Numbered from the stretch's first letter, positions 19,776 to 31,375 are shown. The stretch: 64,000 nt of DNA from Arcanobacterium phocae (GCF_018913465.1 NZ_JABAPM010000001.1:62001-126000), one strand, 5' to 3'. A program made the numbers and translations. The notes: a model not told the origin generated them from the letters alone.

Positions 19776-21896
19776 ATGGCACACGAAGTGCTTACCGACC
19801 TTAAAAAGGTCCGTAACATCGGAATTATGGCGCACATTGACGCGGGTAAAACCACTGTCACTGAGCGTATCCTCTTCTACACCGGTATTAACTACAAGCT
19901 CGGTGAAACACATGATGGCGCATCCACAACTGACTGGATGGAGCAGGAAAAAGAGCGCGGTATTACAATTACCTCCGCTGCTGTTACCTCCTTCTGGAAG
20001 GGCCATCAGATCAACATCATTGACACCCCTGGACACGTTGACTTCACCGTTGAGGTGGAGCGTTCACTCCGTGTTCTCGACGGTGCAGTCGCTGTCTTCG
20101 ACGGTAAGGAAGGTGTTGAGCCTCAGTCTGAAACCGTTTGGCGTCAGGCTGACAAGTACAACGTCCCACGTATCTGCTTCATCAACAAGATGGATAAGAT
20201 GGGTGCGGATTTCTACTTCTCCGTCCAGACTCTAAAGGATCGTCTCCACGCCACCCCGATTATCATGGAACTGCCGATTGGTGCAGAGTCTGATATCGCG
20301 GGTGTTGTCGATCTTCTTAACATGAAAGCATTGCGCTTCCCAGAGAAGGACGATAAGGGCAACGCTACTATGGGTAGCCTTGTTGTGGAAGAAGAGATTC
20401 CGGCAGACCTCCTCGAGAAAGCTGAAGAATATCGTTCTGCGCTTGTCGAGCAGGTTGCCGAGAACGACGAAGATCTTCTTGACAAGTACCTCGGTGGCGA
20501 AGAACCAACCATTGACGAGCTCAAGGTTGTCATTCGTCGCATGACGATTGCTGGCGAAGGTTTCCCAGTTTACTGTGGTTCGGCTTACAAGAATATTGGC
20601 ATCCAGCCAGTTCTTGACGCTGTTGTTGACTTCCTTCCATCTCCACTTGACGTGGGCGAGGTTAAGGGTGTTGACCCACGTGACGAAGAAGTTGAACTTG
20701 TTCGTCAGCCAGATGAGAAGGAACCATTCGCCGCTCTTGCATTCAAGATTGCAGTTCACCCATTCTTCGGTCGTCTCACCTATGTCCGCGTCTACTCTGG
20801 AAAGATGGATGCCGGTTCGCAGGTTCTGAATGCGACCAAGGGCAAGAAGGAACGCATCGGAAAGATCTTCCAGATGCACTCCAACAAGGAAAACCCGGTA
20901 GATACTGCTCACGCAGGTCATATCTACGCTGTAATCGGTCTTAAGGACACCACCACTGGTGATTCCTTGACAGATCTCAACCACCCAATTTCACTTGAAT
21001 CGATGACGTTCCCGGAGCCAGTTATCCACGTCGCCGTCGAGCCAAAGTCGAAAGCGGATCAGGAAAAGCTTGGTATCGCTATCCAGAAGCTTGCAGAAGA
21101 GGATCCAACCTTCACTGTTCGCCTGGATGAAGAGTCCGGCCAGACCGTTATCGGTGGTATGGGAGAACTTCACCTTGACATCATCATCGACCGTATGCGT
21201 CGTGAGTTCAAGGTTGAGGCTAATGTTGGTGCGCCGATGGTTGCTTACCGTGAGACGATTCGTGCTACGGCAAAGTCCATTGATTACACCCACAAGAAGC
21301 AGACCGGTGGTTCCGGTCAGTTCGCTAAGGTCATTGTTACCTTCGAGCCTCTTGAGGAAAACGAAGAGGGCAAGACTTACGAGTTTGTTGACGCTGTGAC
21401 CGGTGGCCGCGTGCCACGCGAGTACATTCCGTCTGTTGACGCTGGTATTCAGGCCGCTATGGAAAACGGTGTTCTCGCCGGCTTCCCAATGGTGAACGTG
21501 AAGGCCACGCTCGAAGACGGTGCGTACCACGACGTCGACTCCTCCGAAATGGCGTTCAAGATTGCTGGTCAGATGGTGTTCCGCGAAGGCGCTAAGCGCG
21601 CTAAGCCAGTCATCCTCGAACCAGTGATGGACGTGGAGGTTCGTACTCCAGAAGAGTACATGGGAGATGTCATCGGCGATCTCAATTCTCGCCGTGGTCT
21701 GATCTCCTCGATGGAGGACGCGACTGGTGTCAAGATCGTTCGCGCTCTCGTCCCGCTTTCCGAAATGTTCGGATACATTGGTGACTTGCGTTCAAAGACG
21801 CAGGGTCGCGCGGTGTACTCCATGCAGTTCGCGAAGTACCAGGAAGTCCCGAAGGCTGTTGCCGACGAGATCATCCAGAAGACCCGTGGCGAGTGA
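19776..21896 (+). CDS. fusA: Elongation factor G
   Basis: 706 residues, the full-length translocase. The P-loop AHIDAGKTT (about residues 20-28), the DTPGHVDF G3 motif, [11 protein letters not shown]4 and the domain IV/V segments ([26 protein letters not shown]) are present. It hydrolyses GTP to move mRNA and tRNAs after peptide-bond formation and helps recycle ribosomes. An intergenic promoter for tuf follows. Confidence 0.98.
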   Translation: MAHEVLTDLKKVRNIGIMAHIDAGKTTVTERILFYTGINYKLGETHDGASTTDWMEQEKERGITITSAAVTSFWKGHQINIIDTPGHVDFTVEVERSLRVLDGAVAVFDGKEGVEPQSETVWRQADKYNVPRICFINKMDKMGADFYFSVQTLKDRLHATPIIMELPIGAESDIAGVVDLLNMKALRFPEKDDKGNATMGSLVVEEEIPADLLEKAEEYRSALVEQVAENDEDLLDKYLGGEEPTIDELKVVIRRMTIAGEGFPVYCGSAYKNIGIQPVLDAVVDFLPSPLDVGEVKGVDPRDEEVELVRQPDEKEPFAALAFKIAVHPFFGRLTYVRVYSGKMDAGSQVLNATKGKKERIGKIFQMHSNKENPVDTAHAGHIYAVIGLKDTTTGDSLTDLNHPISLESMTFPEPVIHVAVEPKSKADQEKLGIAIQKLAEEDPTFTVRLDEESGQTVIGGMGELHLDIIIDRMRREFKVEANVGAPMVAYRETIRATAKSIDYTHKKQTGGSGQFAKVIVTFEPLEENEEGKTYEFVDAVTGGRVPREYIPSVDAGIQAAMENGVLAGFPMVNVKATLEDGAYHDVDSSEMAFKIAGQMVFREGAKRAKPVILEPVMDVEVRTPEEYMGDVIGDLNSRRGLISSMEDATGVKIVRALVPLSEMFGYIGDLRSKTQGRAVYSMQFAKYQEVPKAVADEIIQKTRGE

Positions 21897-21955
21897 GCCA
21901 GCAGGTCTGATTTTCAATTAATCCAATCGACCAGTAGGATCTCTTTAGTCACGGT

Positions 21956-21985
21956 TTGGTGCTTAGCGCACAAAACTTATAAACT
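21956..21985 (+). promoter_or_regulatory. Promoter of tuf
   Basis: TTGGTG (21956-21961) and TAAACT (21980-21985) with an 18-nt spacer in the fusA-tuf gap; an overlapping TATAAA at 21978-21983 with TTTGGT at 17 nt is an equal reading. This gives tuf its own start site inside the str operon. Confidence 0.6.
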
Positions 21986-22021
21986 GAAGACCAAATAACA
22001 TCGAGTCCCAGGAGGGCGAAA

Positions 22022-23212
22022 GTGGCAAAGGCCAAGTACGACAAGTCCAAGCCGCATATGAACATCGGCACCATCGGTCACGTTGATCACGGAAAGACGA
22101 CGACGACCGCTGCGATTACCAAAGTTCTAGCGGAAAAGTACCCAGAACTGAACGAGTTCACCCCGTTCGACCAGGTTGACAATGCTCCAGAAGAGCGTCA
22201 GCGTGGTATTACCATCAACGTTTCCCACGTTGAATACCAGACCGAAAAGCGTCACTACGCACACGTTGACGCTCCAGGCCACGCCGATTACATCAAGAAC
22301 ATGATTACCGGTGCTGCACAGATGGACGGCGCAATTCTCGTTGTCGCCGCCACCGACGGCCCAATGGCACAGACCCGTGAGCACGTTCTTCTTGCTCGTC
22401 AGGTTGGCGTTCCACAGATCATCGTTGCCCTTAACAAGGCTGACATGGTCGACGATGAGGAAATCCTCGAGCTCGTCGAAATGGAAGTTCGCGAACTTCT
22501 TTCCTCCCAGGATTACCCGGGCGACGATCTCCCAATCGTCAAGATCTCGGCTCTCAAGGCTCTTGAAGGCGACGCTGAGTGGTCCAAGTCCATCGAAGAG
22601 CTCATGGAAGCAGTCGATACCTACTTCGACGATCCAGTGCGTGACCTTGACAAGCCATTCCTCATGCCAATCGAGGACGTCTTCACGATTACCGGTCGTG
22701 GAACCGTCGTCACCGGCCGTGCAGAGCGTGGCGTTCTCAAGCTCAACGAGGAAGTCGAAATCCTCGGTATCCGCGCCCCACAGAAGACCACTGTTACCGG
22801 AATCGAAATGTTCCACAAGCAGATGGACTACGCTGAGGCTGGCGAGAACTGTGGTCTCTTGCTCCGTGGTACCAAGCGTGAAGAAGTTGAGCGTGGACAG
22901 GTTGTTGCCAAGCCAGGCACCATCACCCCACACACCAACTTCGAAGCTCAGGTCTACGTGCTCGGCAAGGATGAAGGTGGACGTCACAACCCATTCTTCT
23001 CCAACTACCGTCCACAGTTCTACTTCCGTACCACTGATGTTACCGGCGTGATCACCCTTCCAGAGGGCACCGAAATGGTTATGCCAGGCGACAACACCGA
23101 CATGACGGTTGAGCTCATCCAGCCAATCGCTATGGAAGAGGGCCTCGGTTTCGCTATCCGTGAGGGTGGCCGTACCGTTGGTTCAGGTCGAGTCACCAAG
23201 ATCATCAAGTGA
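22022..23212 (+). CDS. tuf: Elongation factor Tu
   Basis: 396 residues. [15 protein letters not shown] (P-loop), [12 protein letters not shown] (G3), NKADMVDD (G4) and the three domains are intact. The actinobacterial form starts [17 protein letters not shown] start after CAGGAGG. The codon bias is among the strongest in the window. Only one tuf gene is seen here. Confidence 0.98.
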   Translation: MAKAKYDKSKPHMNIGTIGHVDHGKTTTTAAITKVLAEKYPELNEFTPFDQVDNAPEERQRGITINVSHVEYQTEKRHYAHVDAPGHADYIKNMITGAAQMDGAILVVAATDGPMAQTREHVLLARQVGVPQIIVALNKADMVDDEEILELVEMEVRELLSSQDYPGDDLPIVKISALKALEGDAEWSKSIEELMEAVDTYFDDPVRDLDKPFLMPIEDVFTITGRGTVVTGRAERGVLKLNEEVEILGIRAPQKTTVTGIEMFHKQMDYAEAGENCGLLLRGTKREEVERGQVVAKPGTITPHTNFEAQVYVLGKDEGGRHNPFFSNYRPQFYFRTTDVTGVITLPEGTEMVMPGDNTDMTVELIQPIAMEEGLGFAIREGGRTVGSGRVTKIIK

Positions 23213-23236
23213 TGACGCTTAGGTAGATACTTACCG

Positions 23237-23272
23237 AAGTGGGGTTCTGCGAATGCAGGGCCCCACTTTTCT
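23237..23272 (+). terminator. Terminator after tuf
   Basis: A 14-bp stem with two G-T pairs (23237-23250 with 23255-23268), GAAT loop, then TTT. It ends the str operon. Confidence 0.85.
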
Positions 23273-23534
23273 ATTCAATCTAAAATCTACGTGGCAATGT
23301 GGAATGAGACACCAACAGTTGCCATAACTTGAGGAGTGGTGCATTTATTTGCAATACTTATCAAGTTGTCTGGTTGTAACCAGACGTAGAACTTGGCCGA
23401 GGTACAAAAGTATTTCGGTACATAAGGCCGGTTCACTGAAAATCTCATAGGGCTTGACGTTGTTGAATGCTTAACTGCGACACGCCCGAGTGCGGGTTTC
23501 AGTGTTCCGCGGTAGAAGAGAGGGAGACGACGCC
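23273..23534 (+). promoter_or_regulatory. S10 operon upstream region with 18-bp palindrome
   Basis: A 262-nt gene-free stretch before rpsJ. It contains a palindrome of 8-bp arms (23368-23375 and 23378-23385, 2-nt centre), which may be an operator. TTGACG at 23454-23459 is a -35 candidate but no good -10 lies at the right distance. GAGAGGGAGA serves as ribosome-binding site of rpsJ. Confidence 0.4.
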
Positions 23535-23843
23535 ATGGCGGGACAAAAGATCCGCATCCGTCTGAAGTCTTATGACCATGAGGTCATCGACAACGCAGCG
23601 AAAAAGCTCGTCGACGAAGTTACCCGTACAGGAGCGTCGGTCGTGGGCCCAGTGCCGTTGCCGACCGAGAAGAACGTTTTCACGGTCATTCGCTCGCCCC
23701 ACAAGTACAAGGACAGTCGCGAACACTTCGAAATGCGTACGCATAAGCGACTGATCGACATTGTCGATCCGACTCTGAAGACCATTGACACGCTCCGCCG
23801 TCTGGATCTTCCAGCCGACGTAAGCGTCGAGATCAAGCTCTGA
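23535..23843 (+). CDS. rpsJ: 30S ribosomal protein S10
   Basis: 102 residues, first gene of the S10 operon. The start [19 protein letters not shown] and the [10 protein letters not shown] segment are standard. S10 is a 30S head protein that also acts as NusE in antitermination with NusB. The ATG at 23535 is chosen over upstream starts because it matches the family and has a good ribosome-binding site. Confidence 0.97.
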   Translation: MAGQKIRIRLKSYDHEVIDNAAKKLVDEVTRTGASVVGPVPLPTEKNVFTVIRSPHKYKDSREHFEMRTHKRLIDIVDPTLKTIDTLRRLDLPADVSVEIKL

Positions 23844-23856
23844 GGTAACGCATAAA

Positions 23857-24525
23857 ATGACCAAGAACATCACTACTGCCAAAGTAGCGCCAGTTAAGGC
23901 CCTGCTTGGCACCAAGCTCGGCATGACCCAGGTCTGGGATGAGAATGCAAACCTTATTCCAGTGACTGTCGTTCGTGTTGGTAAGAACGTTGTTACTCAG
24001 GTTCGTACACCTGAAATCGATGGCTATTCGGCTGTCCAGATTGCTTCTGGCGAGTTGAAAGCTAAGAACGTGACCAAGCCACTCAAGGGACACTTTGAGA
24101 AGGCTGGCGTTGAGCCACGTCGTCACGTTGCAGAAATCCGTACTGTTGATGCGCAAGAGTATTCCTTGGGCCAAGAAATTGGCGTGGAAACTTTTGAAGC
24201 TGGCCAGACAATCGATGTTATCGGTAAGTCTAAGGGCAAGGGCTTCGCTGGTGTTATGAAGCGTCACGGCTTCGCCGGTGTTTCCGCTTCCCACGGTGCT
24301 CACCGTAACCACCGTAAGCCAGGCTCGATCGGCGCATGTTCCACCCCATCCCGCGTTTTCCGTGGTATGCGTATGGCTGGTCGCATGGGCAACGCTCGCG
24401 TCACAGTGCAAAATTTGACCATTCACGCCATTGATACCGAGAACGATTTGATTCTCGTATCTGGCGCTATCCCGGGTAACAAGGGTGGCGTCGTCGTGAT
24501 CCGTACTGCCGTGAAGGGAGCCTGA
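23857..24525 (+). CDS. rplC: 50S ribosomal protein L3
   Basis: 222 residues with the L3 signature around the [16 protein letters not shown] and [14 protein letters not shown] segments; the finger loop that approaches the peptidyl-transferase centre is intact. It lies 13 nt after rpsJ and 5 nt before rplD. Confidence 0.97.
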   Translation: MTKNITTAKVAPVKALLGTKLGMTQVWDENANLIPVTVVRVGKNVVTQVRTPEIDGYSAVQIASGELKAKNVTKPLKGHFEKAGVEPRRHVAEIRTVDAQEYSLGQEIGVETFEAGQTIDVIGKSKGKGFAGVMKRHGFAGVSASHGAHRNHRKPGSIGACSTPSRVFRGMRMAGRMGNARVTVQNLTIHAIDTENDLILVSGAIPGNKGGVVVIRTAVKGA

Positions 24526-24530
24526 TCTAA

Positions 24531-25178
24531 ATGGCAGACCTCAAGGTTGACATCCTCGACACCACAGGCGCTAAGGCCGGTTCGGTGACTCTCCCAGCAG
24601 AGTCATTCGATCTCGAGATTAACATTCCACTCATCCACCAGGTTGTTGTTGCTCAGCTTGCCGCTGCACGTCAGGGCACACATAAGACCAAGACCCGCGG
24701 CGAAGTTCGTGGTGGTGGCGTGAAGCCATTCAAGCAGAAGGGTACTGGTCGCGCTCGTCAGGGTTCGATTCGTGCTCCTCACTTCACTGGCGGTGGTACT
24801 GTCCATGGCCCACAGCCACGCGATTACTCGCAGCGCACCCCAAAGAAGATGATTGCTGCTGCACTCCGTCAGGCTCTGTCTGATCGTGCACGTAACGGTC
24901 GTATTCACGTCGTTACCGGCATCGTCGAGTCCGCAACTCCATCAACGAAGGCTGCTCTCAACCTCGTTAACAAGGTTGTTGAAGAGCGTAGCGCACTCGT
25001 TGTGCTAGAGCGCAACGATGAGACTTCGGTTCTCTCGCTACGTAACCTTCCAGAAGCACACACCATTTACGTTGATCAGCTCAACGCCTACGATGTGCTC
25101 GTTGCCGACGACGTCATCTTCACCCAAGCCGCTCTTGACACCTTCACCGGTGCACACAGCAAGGAGGAGACGAAGTGA
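24531..25178 (+). CDS. rplD: 50S ribosomal protein L4
   Basis: 215 residues. The extended loop with [20 protein letters not shown], which lines the exit tunnel and is where macrolide-resistance changes occur, looks wild type. L4 regulates the S10 operon in gammaproteobacteria; no such leader is evident here. The stop codon overlaps the rplW start. Confidence 0.97.
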   Translation: MADLKVDILDTTGAKAGSVTLPAESFDLEINIPLIHQVVVAQLAAARQGTHKTKTRGEVRGGGVKPFKQKGTGRARQGSIRAPHFTGGGTVHGPQPRDYSQRTPKKMIAAALRQALSDRARNGRIHVVTGIVESATPSTKAALNLVNKVVEERSALVVLERNDETSVLSLRNLPEAHTIYVDQLNAYDVLVADDVIFTQAALDTFTGAHSKEETK

Positions 25179-25489
25179 CTCAGTACGCAGCGTTCCACAA
25201 CAAGGATCCGCGTGACGTCATTCTTGCCCCAGTAGCAACTGAAAAGTCAGCTCGTGGCGAGGATGAAGGAAAGTACACCTTCTTGGTGCACCCATCCGCG
25301 AACAAGACGGAAATCAAGATCGCCATCGAGAAAATCTTTGGTGTCAAGGTTGAGTCCGTGAATACTCAGAATCGTGCAGGCAAGACTCGCCGCACTCGCA
25401 ACGGCATCGGCCGTCGCAAGGCAACCAAGCGAGCCATTGTCACCCTCCGTGAGGGCACGATCGACATCTACGGCGAGATCGTCGGCTAA
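25175..25489 (+). CDS. rplW: 50S ribosomal protein L23
   Basis: 104 residues at the exit-tunnel rim, the docking site for trigger factor and signal recognition particle. [20 protein letters not shown] and the basic loop [13 protein letters not shown] are typical. The GTG start overlaps the rplD stop by four bases, so translation is coupled. Confidence 0.96.
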   Translation: MTQYAAFHNKDPRDVILAPVATEKSARGEDEGKYTFLVHPSANKTEIKIAIEKIFGVKVESVNTQNRAGKTRRTRNGIGRRKATKRAIVTLREGTIDIYGEIVG

Positions 25490-25518
25490 CGCCGGCAGGA
25501 TATTGAGGATAAGAACTC

Positions 25519-26355
25519 ATGGGAATTCGTAAGTACAAGCCGACGACACCAGGTCGTCGCGGTGCGAGCGTCGCCGACTTCGCTGAGATCACCCGATCGA
25601 CGCCGGAGAAGTCGCTCCTGCGCCCGCTCTCTAAGACTGGTGGCCGCAACAATGCCGGCCGCATCACCACTCGCCACAAGGGCGGTGGACATAAGCGCCA
25701 GTACCGCGTGATTGACTTCCGTCGTCACGACAAGGACGGCATTCCAGCTCGTGTTGCTCATATTGAGTACGATCCGAACCGTACCGCTCGTATCGCTCTT
25801 CTACACTACGTAGACGGCGAGAAGCGTTACATCTTGGCTCCGGTCAATCTCAAGCAGGGCATGATGGTTGAGAACGGTCCGTCTGCTGACATCAAGCCAG
25901 GCAATAACCTGCCACTTCGTAACATTCCAGTTGGTACCGTTATCCACGCTGTGGAGTTGCGTCCAGGCGGCGGAGCAAAGATTGCCCGCTCTGCTGGAGC
26001 ATCGGTTCAGCTCGTTGCTAAGGAAGGCAAGTACGCCCAGCTACGTATGCCATCTGGCGAAATTCGTAACGTCGACGCGCGCTGCCGTGCAACTGTTGGC
26101 GAAGTTGGCAATGCTGAGCAGTCCAATGTCAATTGGGGTAAAGCTGGCCGCATGCGGTGGAAGGGCGTTCGCCCAACTGTCCGTGGTGTTGTCATGAACC
26201 CGGTTGACCACCCACATGGTGGTGGTGAAGGTAAGACCTCTGGTGGTCGTCACCCAGTCTCACCATGGGGCAAGAAGGAAGGCCGTACACGCCACCCCAA
26301 CAAGCCCAGCGACAAGCTCATTGTGCGCCGTCGCAAGACTGGCAAGAAGCGCTAA
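25519..26355 (+). CDS. rplB: 50S ribosomal protein L2
   Basis: 278 residues. [15 protein letters not shown], the [18 protein letters not shown] segment and the C-terminal [18 protein letters not shown], which approaches the peptidyl-transferase centre, are all present. Essential for subunit joining. Confidence 0.97.
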   Translation: MGIRKYKPTTPGRRGASVADFAEITRSTPEKSLLRPLSKTGGRNNAGRITTRHKGGGHKRQYRVIDFRRHDKDGIPARVAHIEYDPNRTARIALLHYVDGEKRYILAPVNLKQGMMVENGPSADIKPGNNLPLRNIPVGTVIHAVELRPGGGAKIARSAGASVQLVAKEGKYAQLRMPSGEIRNVDARCRATVGEVGNAEQSNVNWGKAGRMRWKGVRPTVRGVVMNPVDHPHGGGEGKTSGGRHPVSPWGKKEGRTRHPNKPSDKLIVRRRKTGKKR

Positions 26356-26372
26356 TCAGGAGGATATGAGCA

Positions 26373-26654
26373 ATGCCGCGTAGTTTGAAAAAGGGCCCGT
26401 TCGTTGACGAACACCTTATGAAAAAGGTTGACGATCAGAACGAAAAGGGTACCAAGAACGTTATCAAGACCTGGTCCCGTCGGTCGGTTATTACCCCCGA
26501 CTTCCTAGGTCACACCTTTGCAGTCCACGACGGCCGCAAGCATGTTCCGGTGTTCGTCACCGAATCCATGGTCGGCCACAAGCTCGGCGAATTCGCTCCA
26601 ACTCGTACTTTCCGTAGTCACGAGAAGGACGACCGCAAGGGCCGCCGCCGGTAA
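26373..26654 (+). CDS. rpsS: 30S ribosomal protein S19
   Basis: 93 residues, starting [15 protein letters not shown], with the [20 protein letters not shown] segment and a basic C-terminus. It binds the 30S head with S13. AGGAGGA is 8 nt before the ATG. Confidence 0.97.
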   Translation: MPRSLKKGPFVDEHLMKKVDDQNEKGTKNVIKTWSRRSVITPDFLGHTFAVHDGRKHVPVFVTESMVGHKLGEFAPTRTFRSHEKDDRKGRRR

Positions 26655-26681
26655 GGCAGCGCGAGAGAGTTAGGCAGGATT

Positions 26682-27041
26682 ATGGAAGCCAAGGCACAGG
26701 CACGTTATGTACGTGTAACGCCGCAGAAGGCACGTCGCGTGATCAACGAGATCCGTGGTATGCGTGCACTCGCAGCGGTCGACCTACTAAAGTTCGCACC
26801 ACAAGCAATTGCTACCGATGTTAAGAAGATTCTTGAGTCGGCAATGGCAAATGCACGTTATGCTGCTGAGCAAGCAAATGAGCGTTTTGACGACGCTGAT
26901 TTGATTGTTACCGCTGCTTACGTTGATGAAGGTCCTACGATGAAGCGCATTCAGCCACGCGCTCAGGGCCGTGCGAACCGTATTTTGAAGCGAACAAGCC
27001 ACATCACCGTTATCGTCGGTGACGAGAAGAAGGGAGCCTGA
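26682..27041 (+). CDS. rplV: 50S ribosomal protein L22
   Basis: 119 residues. The N-terminal [15 protein letters not shown] and the tunnel beta-hairpin region with [15 protein letters not shown] are normal. Located two bases before rpsC. Confidence 0.97.
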   Translation: MEAKAQARYVRVTPQKARRVINEIRGMRALAAVDLLKFAPQAIATDVKKILESAMANARYAAEQANERFDDADLIVTAAYVDEGPTMKRIQPRAQGRANRILKRTSHITVIVGDEKKGA

Positions 27042-27043
27042 TT

Positions 27044-27871
27044 GTGGGACAGAAAGTAAACCCGACCGGTTTCCGTCTCGGTATCACCACCGATCATCGG
27101 TCAAAGTGGTTCGCTGACTCCACCAAGGAAGGTCAGCGCTACCGCGATTACATTGAAGAAGACATCAAGATTCGCCGCAAGGTTGAAAACGATCTCGAGC
27201 GCGCTGGAATTTCCCGCGTGAACATTGAGCGTCGTACCGAGCGCGTCGTCATTGACATTCACACTGCTCGTCCGGGCATTGTGATTGGTCGCCGTGGCGC
27301 AGAGGCTGATCGTCTTCGCCAGGACCTCGAGAAGCTGACCGGCAAGGCTGTTCAGCTCAATATTCTCGAAGTTAAGAACCCAGAAGCTGATGCACAGCTC
27401 GTTGCTCAGGGTATTGCTGAGCAGTTGGCAGCACGTGTCTCTTTCCGCCGCGCTATGCGTAAGGGCATTCAGTCCGCACAGCGTGCTGGCGCTAAGGGTA
27501 TCCGTGTTCAGTGCTCCGGTCGTCTTGGCGGCGCAGAAATGTCGCGTGCGGAATTCTACCGTGAAGGTCGAGTTCCACTGCACACCTTGCGCGCTAACAT
27601 CGACTACGGTTTCTACGAGGCACGCACCACCTTCGGTCGCATTGGCGTGAAGGTATGGATCTACCGCGGTGACGTAACCGACGCCGAATACTACCGTTCA
27701 CTTGCTGAAGCCCCACGTGGTCGTGGTGGACGTGGTGGCGAACGTCGTGGTCGTCGTGGCGATCGTCCAAACCGTGGTGCACGTTCGAACCAGTCTGCTG
27801 AGCAGAAAGCTGCTCCAGCAACTGAAGCTCCGGCAACTGAGCCGGCAAAGACCCAGGAAACGGAGGCCTGA
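27044..27871 (+). CDS. rpsC: 30S ribosomal protein S3
   Basis: 275 residues. The KH domain contains [18 protein letters not shown] (GxxG loop) and the C-terminal S3 domain with [18 protein letters not shown] follows. The last 50 residues are an Arg/Gly-rich stretch then Ala/Pro/Glu-rich tail, an actinobacterial extension. GTG start, coupled to rplV. Confidence 0.97.
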   Translation: MGQKVNPTGFRLGITTDHRSKWFADSTKEGQRYRDYIEEDIKIRRKVENDLERAGISRVNIERRTERVVIDIHTARPGIVIGRRGAEADRLRQDLEKLTGKAVQLNILEVKNPEADAQLVAQGIAEQLAARVSFRRAMRKGIQSAQRAGAKGIRVQCSGRLGGAEMSRAEFYREGRVPLHTLRANIDYGFYEARTTFGRIGVKVWIYRGDVTDAEYYRSLAEAPRGRGGRGGERRGRRGDRPNRGARSNQSAEQKAAPATEAPATEPAKTQETEA

Positions 27872-27876
27872 GTTTC

Positions 27877-28293
27877 ATGCTCATTCCCCGCCGCACAAAG
27901 TACCGCAAGCAGCATCGTCCGACTCGCTCGGGCATGTCTAAGGGCGGAAACCAGATTGCATTCGGTGAATACGGTATCCAGGCACTGGAGCCGGCATATG
28001 TTACCAACCGTCAGATTGAAGCAGCTCGTATTGCTATGACACGTCACGTTAAGCGTGGTGGTAAGGTATGGATTAATATCTTCCCAGATCGCCCGCTTAC
28101 CAAGAAGGCTCTTGGTCTTCGTATGGGTTCCGGTAAGGGCCCAGTCGAGACTTGGGTTGCTAACGTGAAGCCAGGGCGCATCATGTTCGAACTTGCTGGC
28201 GTGCCAGAGAACCTAGCTCGCGAAGCAATGGAGCGTGCAATGCACAAGCTCCCAATGAAGACCCGTTTTGTTACCCGTGAGGATGGTGAATGA
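27877..28293 (+). CDS. rplP: 50S ribosomal protein L16
   Basis: 138 residues, starting [15 protein letters not shown], with the [20 protein letters not shown] and [14 protein letters not shown] segments. L16 supports the A-site tRNA elbow. The stop overlaps the rpmC start (ATGA). Confidence 0.97.
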   Translation: MLIPRRTKYRKQHRPTRSGMSKGGNQIAFGEYGIQALEPAYVTNRQIEAARIAMTRHVKRGGKVWINIFPDRPLTKKALGLRMGSGKGPVETWVANVKPGRIMFELAGVPENLAREAMERAMHKLPMKTRFVTREDGE

Positions 28294-28523
28294 TGGCTAA
28301 GGGCATCAGCACTGAAGAGCTAGACAAGCTCACTGAAGTTGAGCTCGCCGAGCGTCTGAAGGAATCGAAGGAAGAACTCTTCAACCTTCGTTTCTCAGCC
28401 GTGACCCACCGTCTGGAAGATTCCGGTCGTCTAAAGGAAGTGCGTCGCAATATTGCCCGCATTTACACAATTGCCCGCGAGCGTGAGCTCGGAATTCGCA
28501 CCGCTCCGACGGCTAAGAAGTGA
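28290..28523 (+). CDS. rpmC: 50S ribosomal protein L29
   Basis: 77 residues forming the two-helix L29 hairpin, with [20 protein letters not shown] and a basic end [21 protein letters not shown] codons are present at 28290 (8 nt after GAGG) and 28293; I take the first. Lies at the tunnel exit next to L23. Confidence 0.94.
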   Translation: MMAKGISTEELDKLTEVELAERLKESKEELFNLRFSAVTHRLEDSGRLKEVRRNIARIYTIARERELGIRTAPTAKK

Positions 28524-28531
28524 GGTCCCAC

Positions 28532-28816
28532 ATGAGCGAGCAGGAAAAGTTGACTGATACCACAGTGCGAAACCATCGCAAAGTTCGCCGTGGTTATGTA
28601 GTATCTGACAAGATGGACAAGACCGTTGTGGTCGAGGTTGAAGACCGTCGTAAGCATCCGCTTTACGGCAAGGTCATGACCCGTACCAAGCGCGTCAAGG
28701 CCCATGATGAATCTAACGAGGTCCAGGTTGGCGATCTCGTACGTATCATGGAAACCCGACCGTTGTCTGCGACCAAGCACTTCCGCGTGGTCGAGATTAT
28801 CGAGAAGGCAAAGTGA
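28532..28816 (+). CDS. rpsQ: 30S ribosomal protein S17
   Basis: 94 residues of OB fold; [20 protein letters not shown] and the [20 protein letters not shown] segment are typical. The ATG at 28532 after GAGG is preferred to a GTG at 28520 that overlaps the rpmC stop. It is the last gene before a small gap that begins the spc part of the cluster. Confidence 0.95.
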   Translation: MSEQEKLTDTTVRNHRKVRRGYVVSDKMDKTVVVEVEDRRKHPLYGKVMTRTKRVKAHDESNEVQVGDLVRIMETRPLSATKHFRVVEIIEKAK

Positions 28817-28820
28817 TGTA

Positions 28821-28842
28821 TCCCGGGCGGCAACGCCCGGGA
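28821..28842 (+). other. GNRA-capped hairpin between rpsQ and rplN
   Basis: A 9-bp perfect stem (28821-28829 with 28834-28842) is closed by a GCAA tetraloop, at the S10/spc operon junction. There is no T-run. It is followed by a smaller CTCGT/ACGAG hairpin. Likely an RNA structural or processing element. Confidence 0.65.
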
Positions 28843-28907
28843 AAGCAAACCATCCGTTCGGCAAGGCTCGTTAAACGAGAACCGGCACGACGACAGGAGA
28901 AATGTAA

Positions 28908-29276
28908 ATGATCCAGCAGGAGTCGCGGCTTAAGATCGCCGACAACACCGGTGCTAAGGAAATCCTATGCATCCGCGTGCTTGGCGGTTCTGGCAAGCGC
29001 TACGCCGGAATTGGCGACACGATTGTCGCCACCGTCAAGGATGCTATTCCTGGCGGAAATGTAAAGAAGGGCGACGTCGTCAAGGCGGTCGTCGTCCGCG
29101 CAAAGAAGAGCACTCGTCGCGCTGACGGCTCGTATATTCGTTTCGACGAAAATGCAGCTGTCATCCTGAAGAACGAGAACGAGCCACGTGGTACCCGTAT
29201 CTTCGGCCCCGTTGCTCGTGAGCTTCGTGATAAGAAGTTCATGCGTATCGTTTCATTGGCACCGGAGGTGATCTGA
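28908..29276 (+). CDS. rplN: 50S ribosomal protein L14
   Basis: 122 residues starting [18 protein letters not shown]; the [20 protein letters not shown] and [16 protein letters not shown] segments are standard. L14 forms inter-subunit bridges and binds RsfS. A GGAGAAA ribosome-binding site precedes it. Confidence 0.97.
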   Translation: MIQQESRLKIADNTGAKEILCIRVLGGSGKRYAGIGDTIVATVKDAIPGGNVKKGDVVKAVVVRAKKSTRRADGSYIRFDENAAVILKNENEPRGTRIFGPVARELRDKKFMRIVSLAPEVI

Positions 29277-29279
29277 GAA

Positions 29280-29624
29280 ATGGCGAAGATCAAGAAGGGT
29301 GACCTAGTTCAGGTAATCGCTGGACGTGACAAGGGCATGCAGGGAACAGTTCTTTCTGTTATCCCAGCTGAAGACCGCGTCATCGTCGAAGGCGTTGCCC
29401 GAGTTAAGAAGCACACCAAGGTTGGTCGTACTGACCGCGGTGCTGCTACTGGTGGCATTGAAACCGTCGAAGCTCCTATTCACATCTCGAACGTGGCCCT
29501 CGTTGGTCCAGATAAGAAGCCAATCCGCGTTGGCTTCCGCGAGGTTGAAGTAGAGCGTGACGGTCGTAAGAAGATCATGCGTGAACGTATTGGACGTCGC
29601 GGTGGAAAGGAAATCGAACTGTGA
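29280..29624 (+). CDS. rplX: 50S ribosomal protein L24
   Basis: 114 residues with an N-terminal KOW motif ([20 protein letters not shown]). It initiates 50S assembly. The stop overlaps the GTG of rplE. Confidence 0.96.
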   Translation: MAKIKKGDLVQVIAGRDKGMQGTVLSVIPAEDRVIVEGVARVKKHTKVGRTDRGAATGGIETVEAPIHISNVALVGPDKKPIRVGFREVEVERDGRKKIMRERIGRRGGKEIEL

Positions 29625-30178
29625 GCGAGAAAATTACTCCGCGTTTGAAGACTAAGTACGCTGACGAAATTCGTTCTAAGATGAACGATGAGTTCAAATA
29701 TGCAAATATCCATCAAATTCCTGGACTCGAGAAGATCGTAGTCAATATGGGTGTTGGTGATGCGGCTCGTGACTCTAAGGTATTGGAAGGCGCTATCGCT
29801 GATATCACCGCTATTACCGGTCAGAAGCCACAGATCAACCGAGCTCGTAAGTCTATCGCTCAGTTCAAGCTTCGTGAAGGACAGGCAATTGGTTGCCATG
29901 TAACTATGCGTGGCGACCGTATGTGGGAGTTCCTGGATCGTCTTCTCGCAACTGCATTGCCACGTATCCGCGACTTCCGCGGCCTTTCGTCAAAGCAGTT
30001 CGATGGACATGGTAACTACACATTCGGTTTGACTGAACAGTCCGTATTCCACGAGATTGATCAGGATAAGATCGATCGCGTTCGTGGTATGGATATCACC
30101 GTTGTTACAACCGCAAAGACTGACGACGAGGGACGTGCATTGTTGCGTCACCTTGGATTCCCGTTCAAGGAGGACTGA
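29621..30178 (+). CDS. rplE: 50S ribosomal protein L5
   Basis: 185 residues; binds 5S r[22 protein letters not shown] and [20 protein letters not shown] are typical. GTG start coupled to rplX. Confidence 0.97.
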   Translation: MSEKITPRLKTKYADEIRSKMNDEFKYANIHQIPGLEKIVVNMGVGDAARDSKVLEGAIADITAITGQKPQINRARKSIAQFKLREGQAIGCHVTMRGDRMWEFLDRLLATALPRIRDFRGLSSKQFDGHGNYTFGLTEQSVFHEIDQDKIDRVRGMDITVVTTAKTDDEGRALLRHLGFPFKED

Positions 30179-30183
30179 CAAGA

Positions 30184-30369
30184 ATGGCAAAGACCTCATT
30201 AAAGGTAAAGGCTGCACGCAAGCCTAAGTTCGCCGTCCGCGCTTACACACGTTGTCAGCGCTGCGGCCGTCCACACTCGGTATACCGCAAGTTCGGCTTG
30301 TGCCGTATCTGCTTGCGCGAGATGGCTCACCGTGGCGAACTGCCCGGTGTCACGAAGTCCAGCTGGTAA
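30184..30369 (+). CDS. rpsZ: 30S ribosomal protein S14, zinc-binding type Z
   Basis: 61 residues, the short zinc form with both CxxC pairs (CQRCGRPH and CRIC). Many bacteria also carry a zinc-free paralogue used under zinc limitation; none is in this window. ATG lies 5 nt after the rplE stop region. Confidence 0.97.
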   Translation: MAKTSLKVKAARKPKFAVRAYTRCQRCGRPHSVYRKFGLCRICLREMAHRGELPGVTKSSW

Positions 30370-30424
30370 GAATCTACGTCGCAGGTCTTAATAGGAAACC
30401 GCGACGAGAAAGGGCAAAAGCCCG

Positions 30425-30823
30425 ATGTCTATGACAGACCCAATTGCAGATATGCTCACGCGTCTGCGCAACGCCAACTCGGCGTTCCACGAGTCGGTTT
30501 CGATGCCGTACTCGAAGATGAAGGCAAATATCGCCAACATCCTTCAGCGTGAGGGTTACATCGCCGACTTTATTGTCGAAGATGCCAAGGTGGGCAAGAC
30601 GCTCACCCTCAACTTGAAGTTTGGTCCAAACCGTGAGCGTTCGCTCGCCGGCTTGCGCCGTATTTCAAAGCCGGGTCTTCGCGTTTACGCGAAGTCCACA
30701 AATCTTCCTCAGGTTCTCGGTGGACTTGGCGTAGCTATTTTGTCTACGTCGTCAGGTCTGCTAACTGATCGTGAGGCCAAAGATAAGGGCGTAGGTGGGG
30801 AAGTCCTCGCCTACATCTGGTAA
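30425..30823 (+). CDS. rpsH: 30S ribosomal protein S8
   Basis: 132 residues, starting [18 protein letters not shown] and ending with the [20 protein letters not shown] rRNA-binding segment. S8 is the classical spc-operon repressor in enterobacteria. Confidence 0.97.
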   Translation: MSMTDPIADMLTRLRNANSAFHESVSMPYSKMKANIANILQREGYIADFIVEDAKVGKTLTLNLKFGPNRERSLAGLRRISKPGLRVYAKSTNLPQVLGGLGVAILSTSSGLLTDREAKDKGVGGEVLAYIW

Positions 30824-30838
30824 GGAAGGAGTTATACA

Positions 30839-31375
30839 ATGTCTCGTATTGGTAAGCTCCCAATTGCTATCCCTGCTGGCGTCGAGGTCAAGGTTGACGG
30901 CGATGTCGTCACCGTTAAGGGCCCAAAGGGAGAATTGGTTCATAACGTTCCAGCTCCTATCACCGTTGAGATTGAGGAGAACACTGTTGTCGTTCGTCGC
31001 CCAAATGACGAGCGGGTATCTCGTTCACTCCACGGTCTCACCCGGACGCTGATCGCTAACAACATCCTTGGTGTTACTGAAGGCTTTACTAAGGCCCTCG
31101 AAATCGTGGGTACTGGATACCGTGTTGTCGCTAAGGGCAAGGATCTCGAATTCTCGCTCGGTTACTCCCACACCATCTTTGTTGAGGCTCCAGAAGGTAT
31201 CTCTTTTGCTGTCGAAGCTCCAACAAAGTTCTCGATTAGCGGTATCAACAAGCAACAAGTCGGCGAGATGGCTGCTCGCATTCGCAAGCTTCGCAAGCCT
31301 GAGCCTTACAAGGGCAAGGGTATTCGCTATGCTGGTGAACACGTTCGCCGTAAGGCCGGAAAGGCTGGTAAGTGA
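30839..31375 (+). CDS. rplF: 50S ribosomal protein L6
   Basis: 178 residues with two repeated domains. [17 protein letters not shown] and the C-terminal [19 protein letters not shown] are the family marks. Near the sarcin-ricin loop in the ribosome. Confidence 0.97.
   Translation: MSRIGKLPIAIPAGVEVKVDGDVVTVKGPKGELVHNVPAPITVEIEENTVVVRRPNDERVSRSLHGLTRTLIANNILGVTEGFTKALEIVGTGYRVVAKGKDLEFSLGYSHTIFVEAPEGISFAVEAPTKFSISGINKQQVGEMAARIRKLRKPEPYKGKGIRYAGEHVRRKAGKAGK

Noticed and set aside
23446-23490. Promoter based on TTGACG at 23454
   Set aside because: No TAnnnT box lies at 16-19 nt.
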